Source: Kappaphycus alvarezii (Eukaryota > Rhodophyta > Florideophyceae > Gigartinales > Solieriaceae). From it: DNA of 64,000 bases. The translations under genes were made by a program, and so were the position numbers. Positions 57,538 through 64,000 of the stretch are shown here, in pieces. The notes under the pieces were generated by a model. The model searched no databases and had not been told where the DNA came from. It saw only the letters and a list, made by a program, of their open reading frames with translations. The stretch is from assembly GCA_002205965.3 (NCBI GenBank), contig NADL03000053.1:62001-126000 (forward strand), in the 5' to 3' direction. Numbering within the stretch: position 1 is the stretch's first letter; every line of letters begins with the position of its first letter.

Positions 57538-58884
57538 TCACCAAGCATATCTAACATTGGCCGCGCCTCCACCCCCCGAAGCAGACCTACCGTCCCCGAG
57601 CTCAGCATTCATCCGCGCCTTTCTCCTCGCATGGTACCTTTCCTGGGAGAGCCAACGTTTCTTAGCCTTTCTCACACCAATCTCTAACATTTTTTTCTGA
57701 TACATCCTTGCGCGGGATATATCCTCATCCCTGAGAGGATGCCATGAAAATTTGTGAGTGCTAGACAAAGCCTGAAAACAACATCATAATTCCTCTCGTC
57801 CGACGCCGGCGGTGGCTCATAATAGCCCCAGAGAAGACTTCCTTCCAAATTAATTCTCAACCAAAATACGATCTGAAACTTATGTCTCGATTGACCCGAA
57901 TTTCCTCCAAAGATAGCTCCCAACCCTTCGGTTTTTCTTCGAATGCATGGAACAGCAATATTCTGCAGCACTCTGATACCCCTTTTCCATTAATACCGCC
58001 CATTGATGCGGATAAAAATCAGCCAACAAGCCAATATCAGCAATCTCCGTCGCCTCACTCTCAGTTTTGGCGATAGCATTCTCATGAAACCGTAAATTCT
58101 TACGCACCATTGCAAAATCCCGAAACCGACCCAGGCGCATGCTTCGTGCACCCAATCGAATCTCCGTTAGGTAAAACAGAAACCTCTGTTTTGTAACCGT
58201 AAAGCTTGTGTTTGTTGCTGAAATAATGTTTGGCCTCCTCATAATTTCCGGTGGGGCGGTTCGTGTTGTGAAACGTGACCTCAGTTGCATACAATGCAGA
58301 CTTTTAATTGCGAATTCTGTCGTTCTTCTTAATGAGATGCGCCATGGTTTCATTTCGCTCGGCATTCGAGACAAGTGTCTTATATAGCACTGGCGTGATC
58401 TTCTCGATAAACGTCAGAATCATTCTCTCACACGTAGGCCCTTTAATCCCAAACATCCTACCGTTCTGTTCCCATCCCCCACGTGTTTAAAAGTAGTCAG
58501 TGTCATGAAAAGGGTATCCTTAGCGGTATGCCAGATTTCTGACCTCCCCCAACATTCCAATTCTTTGCCAAATGCGGCTCCAAAAGGCCCCAAGCAGCCT
58601 CCATCTCAGGGACTGAAAAAAAATTCATCTCCACGGAAGCAGCTGACCCACCTTGCTCAATAAAATTGTCAATCACTGGTGAAACACTTTCTCCGTTGTC
58701 TGATTCTGATTTCCTGAGGGTCGACAAAAACTCTTTGAGTGCGGCTTCGCAACCGGCTTGGAGTTCCGCAAGTACTCGAAGAACATTCATCACCGGCGGC
58801 AATTTCTCCATTTGTTGTGTTGCTGTGCTCTCCGAAAATTTCCAGAAGCCCAGACAGCGGACTTCTTCGAACTGTTACGATCAT
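57538..58884 (-). pseudogene. DDE_4-type transposase, copy 2, frameshifted
   Basis: Reading leftwards, an N-terminal domain (58811-58503) is followed in another frame by FGIKGPTCERMILTFIEK (about 58455-58405). Then come HYFSNKHKLYGYKTEVSVLP (about 58228-58170), KHAPGSVSDF-like residues (first Asp region) and HQWAVLMEKGYQSAAEY (second acidic block, about 58005-57955). The C-terminal LALTNFH / HPLRDEDISRARMYQKK part (57770-57690) ends in a basic, Arg-rich tail with a stop at 57538. It is the same lineage as the remnant at 23983-24918 but more complete. At least four frame changes are needed. No terminal inverted repeats were located. Confidence 0.75.
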
Positions 58885-59529
58885 CCTTATTTTACTAGAC
58901 TACTATGAAAGCAAGCAGCTTGTAGATTTACGCCATTTTGGCGCGACTCTACAAGTCCTCCGCGGATTTCCCGCGTTAAGTACAGTCAACAGCCTCGTGA
59001 GGCCTTAGGATCGATGGGTAACGCTGGAGCACCCGGGGGAAGGAATCGACGTTGCATTTTAGGCGGAAAAGGGGAGGAGATGCAGGGATTACATAGAAGA
59101 CCCAGTGATTTCAGAAATAACTCGGTTTCACTGGGAGAGCCTTGTTGTTTGCGCAATCATTTCGTGGTTTTACGCCGTGACAAATGGCGAGTATTTTAAT
59201 TTTTTAATTAAAATCTCCTCCGTGGCATCCGTAGTCTTCAGTTGATCACTTCAAATTATTTGGCTATATCCCTAGTCGATTTGTACATGAGAGGGTGAGT
59301 ACGAGTGAGGCATATAATTGCACCAAAGGTCGAATATATTAATTACATCCTCTCCTCAGAGAGAAGAACAATCTGTGAGAAAATTTTGAAATTAGGTTAT
59401 GGTAATTTTCTGTTTTTTTAACGTGAAATGATTTCGTTCTTCAATTTAGAAAATTGCGGTTCTGCTACCCCCGGTGTATGCTAGACATGTTCAGGATAAT
59501 GGGTAATGTGAGTCATGTGCCTAAGAGGC
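58885..59529. other. Spacer between transposon remnants
   Basis: Moderate GC to 59180, then AT-rich. Frames are short and unrecognised. It may include the 5' end of the DDE transposon. Confidence 0.3.
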
Positions 59530-59710
59530 TAGCTCGAAGCTTGTCAGCAGGCATGATGCATTGGACATCACTGCTGCTGCCGCATGCCTCTGGGTTATAA
59601 CGGCTCGAACCGTCCCGTGTGTCTCCACTGCCCTAACAGCCACGTTCCGCGCCAGGTCGGTTAGCACTGCGTAGGCGTCTTGGTGCCAGCCCCGAGAGTG
59701 AACTGATGTT
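59530..59710 (-). pseudogene. LINE-like protein C-terminal tail, minus strand
   Basis: One continuous frame on the minus strand reads GWHQDAYAVLTDLARNVAVR followed by AVETHGTVRAVITQRHAAAA and SNASCLLTS. It matches the tail at 38590-38766 closely (GWHPDACAVLNDVARNVAVR). No RT domain is attached, consistent with a 5'-truncated insertion. Confidence 0.7.
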
Positions 59711-61843
59711 CAAAAATTTTGGAATAAGTTGTGTCATAGACTTTATATTGCTGGTGCAAAAAAACATGGCAATGAATCCTCATTTTTTCCTTTTCCTCCC
59801 TTGGATACAAAGAACGCCCATTCTTTATTCATTACATGCTCCATTGCACTAGAGTCAACTTGCAATGAAAGATGAAACATCAACTTTCTCTGCGGATGAA
59901 AACCATATTTTTCAGGGAAATTATCAAATCAAAATGAAAACAAATGGAGCGCAGAAAAATTACAGTGCGCACGAAACTTTGAGGATTTGTATAAATTCAT
60001 CTTTTCCTCTGTGGATACTGATACTGTACTTGATCCCAATCTTTGGTGACATGACGCTAAACCGTACCCGTACAAAAAGTTTGCTTATGAGTTTCTAGCC
60101 GCCATCGTTTGCGATGACCACTATTGTCTCCCGTCTTGAAAAGAGCGTCAACATCATCCCCGTGTGTTGAACCGTCCTCATTGTTTTGGGATAAAAGTTT
60201 GGTTTGACCGTGACATGTAGAGAATCTTCCGCCGGTTTTCCTGTTTCCTGGTTTATTTATCGTGAATTTTTCATATGTAAAAATTGCTTTATCTTGCGGT
60301 GTGAGGCGGTGTAAAAGAGGGTATTTTATGTTGAACAGTAGGCGTATGCTGGATCAAGTTGCTGTCAAGTGCTACGAAAACGCGAGTGGTTCAAAAATGG
60401 ACGCTTCATGTACTGTAACATGTTGTACAGTAGGGGCGTGTAATTGGGAGACAAAAAGCAATTCCAAAGAAAAACGGAAGAGGGTGTTTGTTTGTTTCAA
60501 GTGACAAAAGGTGTGCTTTTGCGTTGTGCTGGGGTGAACTTTTGTATTGACACGGACGCGGTGGGTGAGTTTGAAAGTGTGGCGTTTAGCGATGAATGGT
60601 GTGACAAGCGGTTGAGGGTGGAACGTGGGAATCAACGATGGCCAAAGGGGGGAACACGGGGGTGGATTTACTGTAAGAGATGTGGTGGGTGATAGGCAGT
60701 CCAGTCGATTTGTATGATAGATGGTGCAAAGGGTGTGGGAATATATTGTTGTTTTCTGTTTTCATGGACCTTGATGTCGAGAAAGTATGTAGGTATAAAA
60801 TCAAGTAAACGTATTCTAATGGCACACATGTTGGCATGGGATCGTTACAAGTTGCGCCAAATGTTGGACGTTGAGGTTTTTGAGCGTTTTGGAAATCAGA
60901 AGCGTGTGTGGTTGCCGTAGCAAACAGTGATTACGAGTGTAGTGTTTGTAACATTCATGGCATTGCAGAGGATAATTGGACATGTAGAAACATATGAATT
61001 CACACAAGCGCACCTTTGTAGACTTTATTCCGTTGCGTGAGACTTGTAGCGAATCAAACCCAGGGACACACTGGTTTTGTTGATAAAGCAGAGCGAGGGC
61101 ACTCGGGATGTTGCTAAACGCTTGGCAGGCGGCGCGTTGAATGGGTGTGTTGGACACGGGCCTCTTCAGTGATCATTGTGTCAAAGATACATGTATCATT
61201 CCGGACATATTGCACAGAGAATTGATGATGGGTCCAAAGCGCAAGGTGTGCATGAATGAATGTGGGACGGTGTGGAAATGTTTACAAGCACAGGGCTGTG
61301 CCATGAGGGTTTTGCAAACAGAGGCGGGAAAGGGGATGATGGGCAAGGATTAGAGTGGTGACGGACGGGGGACGGGGAATGCAAAAGGAGAATGCCAAGT
61401 TGTATGTATGCGGGATTGATGGTGAAGAGAGGAGAGGGGATAGACGCGTTGCAATGTCGACGTGAGTACTGTAGGATTCGACTGTACAGTAACTGTACTG
61501 TTCAGTAACAAGGAAGGACATTCGTGCTTACAGAAGAAAATTACAGTGGGTTGAGGTTGGAGCGGGTGACGATGCAATCGTGACGGACAAAATGTGTCGG
61601 GTGTCGGGGGATGAAGCGGTTTTGTTTGATTGGTGGAATAACATGTGTATTTGTCCTTTTTAATTGCCAAAAAGGAAATGCATGGTAAGCGCTGTAAAAC
61701 AAAACGTCACCCACTTTCCTCCCTCTCCTTTTGTTTGTTTTGTATTTTATTCAAAATTAGGGTAGTACTGTACAGTCACGACATAAAAATGTCAAAATAT
61801 TTTATGCAGGAATATCTTTTTTGCCGCGGGCACCTTTTTTAAC
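59711..61843. other. Intergenic, strand-asymmetric, TACTGTAC-rich
   Basis: No recognised coding sequence. From about 60500 to 61640 the plus strand is G-rich over C; from 61900 to 62300 it is C-rich. Palindromic TACTGTAC/GTACAGTA elements occur near 60410-60432, 61467-61505 and 61765-61775. It probably contains the promoter of the CHY/RING gene. Confidence 0.4.
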
Positions 61844-63272
61844 TTGAACAAATACAACAAGATTTCTCTGCTCCTTTTATTCCTCCCTCGACCATCATCT
61901 CTTCTCCCATCTTTCATCCATCTTTCACCTTTCATCTCTTCATTTTCATTATTACCGCTTGCCTTCCCCCCTCCCCTCACCCCCCGACACAACATATTCC
62001 CATCCAACCACACAACTACCCAAACCATTTACCCCACCCCCCACCCCTGTCCTATGCTCCACATTCCCCCTCACCCCCCACCCAATCCCCACTCCTCCCC
62101 CACACCACCACAACATCACCAACAACAACAACAACAACACCAACTCCCCATGCCCACCTTCCATCACCATGCCCCACACCTCACCCGCCCCGCTCCCCCT
62201 CCCGCAACGACCTCTCTCAACCTCCCCCCACCCTCCACCTTTCAAAAAGCCCTTCGCGCCGTTCAAACAGAGCCCACCCTAACCCCACCCAAAAAGCACA
62301 AAAAATCCACGCCCTTCTACGCAGAGCGACGTCGTCATTTCCTCCCCGACCAACCCCCTTGATCCACACACATTCCTTTCCCGGAAAAGGTGCACGACCA
62401 GGATGTGATCACTACCACAAGAAATTGCTGGCTCAAGGCCAAATGCTGCTCCCGCTTCTATCGTGCCGTCGCTGTCATGACCACCATGATGGGACCATCA
62501 GATGGACCGTCATGCTACCGAGGAGGTGGCTTGTGTCAAGTGTGGAGAGGTTCAGCCGTCGCCAGTCATTGTCGTGCTTGTGGTATTCGCTTTGCGAGGT
62601 ATTTTTGTGAGCATTGTCGGTTTTATGATGATACGCCTGGCAAGCATATTTATCATTGCCATGGCTGTGGTATATGTCGTGGTGAAAGGGTTTGGGTATT
62701 GATTATCATCATTGTGATATTGTCAGACTTGTGTGCCGATTCAGGATAAGCATACGCATCCGTGTCGTGCGCAGAGTTTGGATGTCAATTGTCCGATCTG
62801 TACAGAGTACTTGAAGACGAGTACCGACCCGGTCGTCTTTATGAGGTGTGGACATGCGATTCACAAGGAGTGCTTTCGGAAACATATCGCACAAGCATAT
62901 ACCTTGTCCCTTGTGTAAGAAGAGTCTCACAGACATGACCGACTACTTTAACGAGCTGGATGAAAAGATTGCCGCGAGGTGATACCGCCCGAATTTGCAC
63001 GCCGACGCTCCGCATCTTGTGCCGCGATTGCGACGAGCGATCCGTCGTCAAGTTTCATTTTGTGCATCAACAAGTGCGCCGGCTGTGGCAGTTATAATAC
63101 ACAGTTTATCGAGTATGTGCAAGAGGGCGGTGAAACTATGGAACCTAGTGTGCCGCCTGTTGGTACGATGATGCCGTGTACGGGTGGTGGTGCTAGTCCT
63201 TGTGTGGACAATGTGCATTGTGCGGGTGCGGGTGGTGCTCCGTGTATGGAGGAACGAGGTGAGCGTAGTTGA
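61844..63272 (+). pseudogene. CHY-zinc-finger/RING ubiquitin ligase (RCHY1/PIRH2 type), many frame changes
   Basis: Reading over several frames gives the complete RCHY1 domain order. A Pro/His/Gln-rich leader (61844-62350, with CAA repeats) comes first. The CHY finger starts at GARPGCDHYHKK (62389-62424), with NCWLKAKCC (about 62424-62450), LSCRRCHDHHDG, VACVKCGEVQ and HCRACGIRFARYFCEHC. The CTCHY finger follows, with HCHGCGICRG and DKHTHPC. The RING is VNCPICTEYLKTSTDPVV and RCGHAIHKECF (62785-62880), with PCPLCKKSLTDM. A zinc-ribbon end has LCRDCDERS and CAGCGSYNTQF, then a low-complexity tail. The family transfers ubiquitin to target proteins such as p53 in animals; plant homologues act in iron signalling. 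At least eight frame switches occur in about 700 bp. Either the gene is decayed or this part of the sequence is error-rich. Confidence 0.75.
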
Positions 63273-64000
63273 TTGGTTTGAGCGAGATGAAAGAGTTTTT
63301 ATTTTTGAGGTGTGTGGCGGGGGTGTGGTGTGGTGTGGTGTAACAAGATGGATGTTTTGTAGTGTGTTGTAGAGTGTGGGAATGGGGTGTGAAGTGGGCG
63401 GGATTTCATTACTAACTTTACTTACTCTATGGTCGAGTAATGGAGACTTGTTCCAACGCGCCGGGTCGAGTAGGATGTATCCGGTGTGTGCCTAGCTTTT
63501 TTTTTTTTTTTTCGCGACGGCTGTATGTTGGGAGGCGGTGGTGGGTGGCAAGGTTACTCTAACAGTGCCGCACGGTACATGTCTCGGATAGGCACAGCTG
63601 CAATGCAATGGGTGACACATGGATGTGGTGTAGGAATTGTGTGGAGTGGGCTAAAGGTTGCGAGAGCGAGCACCTTGGGCATAGTGGAGACGGGGTCAGG
63701 TTGTGAGAAGTTATAATGATCACAGCAAAGCAGATGCGTTGGTGGATGGGAACGGGTGGCATTTGGACGCGAGGAATTACACGATGCAGATTGGCATTTT
63801 ATTGTTGCAAAAAAGATGACGCGACAAGATGCAAAAGCGATTTGTATTTGTAGACATGGTATTTTTTTGGCTGCGGATGTGGGCGTATGGTATCTGCTGG
63901 GAGGCGGCGGAGTGTTTGTTTCAATATTTTCGACAGACGGCACTAGACTTGAAAAAAAAAAAGAGATTGCTGGATTGATTCGGGGAAGACGTGGAGTTTC
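63273..64000. other. 3' region of the CHY/RING gene, nothing else recognised
   Basis: G-rich on the plus strand, with TG-rich low-complexity at 63320-63400, a T run at 63499-63512 and an A run near 63952. Minus-strand frames (for example 63554-63943) are Pro/His-rich shadows without motifs. Confidence 0.4.

Noticed and set aside
61952-62266. Gly-rich minus-strand frame opposite the CHY/RING leader
   Set aside because: It is the antisense of a C-rich low-complexity stretch. The plus strand leads into the zinc-finger gene.

Overview
The window is eukaryotic nuclear DNA. It has a GT-AG spliceosomal intron (120 bp) in a multicopper oxidase gene, CHY/RING zinc-finger and TOR-like coding sequence, and a dense graveyard of eukaryotic transposable elements: Ty3/gypsy, two Ty1/copia lineages, LINE-like elements, PIF/Harbinger and Tc1/mariner. 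Host genes are few, compact and intron-poor, and sit as small islands between nested transposons. The FOX1/ceruloplasmin-type ferroxidase is a type known from algae. I lean towards an alga, possibly a florideophyte red alga, but the assignment is weak.

Layout. 1-5.1 kb: no recognisable gene, one copy of a 49-bp mobile repeat. 5.1-15.5 kb: a Tc1/mariner remnant, then a degraded Ty3/gypsy element (about 5.9-15.46 kb). Its 3' end carries an antisense reading frame starting with a histone-H3-tail-like sequence and a pair of hairpin repeats, and its 3' LTR was split at the TATA box by a 2.4-kb Harbinger element with intact ends (12945-15367, TSD TAA). 15.6-22 kb: a host-gene island with a TOR FAT-domain fragment (+), a six-domain ferroxidase-like multicopper oxidase (-) and an unidentified gene (-). 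22.8-25 kb: an RG-rich frame and a degraded DDE transposase. 26.4-30.6 kb: a degraded Ty1/copia element (+). 30.6-33.5 kb: AT-rich, nothing recognised. 33.5-39.4 kb: several LINE-like RT fragments on both strands, a nested solo LTR and two more 49-bp elements. 39.57-45.1 kb: a structurally complete, young Ty1/copia element (-) with 97%-similar LTRs and a half-tRNA(iMet) primer site that contains its own gag start codon. 45.1-57.5 kb: an AT-rich desert. 57.5-59.7 kb: a second DDE transposase copy and another LINE tail. 61.8-63.3 kb: a CHY-zinc-finger/RING (RCHY1/PIRH2-type) gene broken by many frame changes.

The most unusual feature is a 49-bp sequence present four times. Two copies are flanked by perfect 9-bp target-site duplications and all begin or end with GGG/CCC-type imperfect inverted repeats. 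It behaves like an extremely small non-autonomous DNA transposon, and one copy cleanly interrupts a copia RT reading frame.

Many host and young-element reading frames are broken only by single-base changes, often in short homopolymers. Part of the apparent pseudogenisation may therefore be sequence error. All percentages and compositions are by-eye estimates unless counts are stated.
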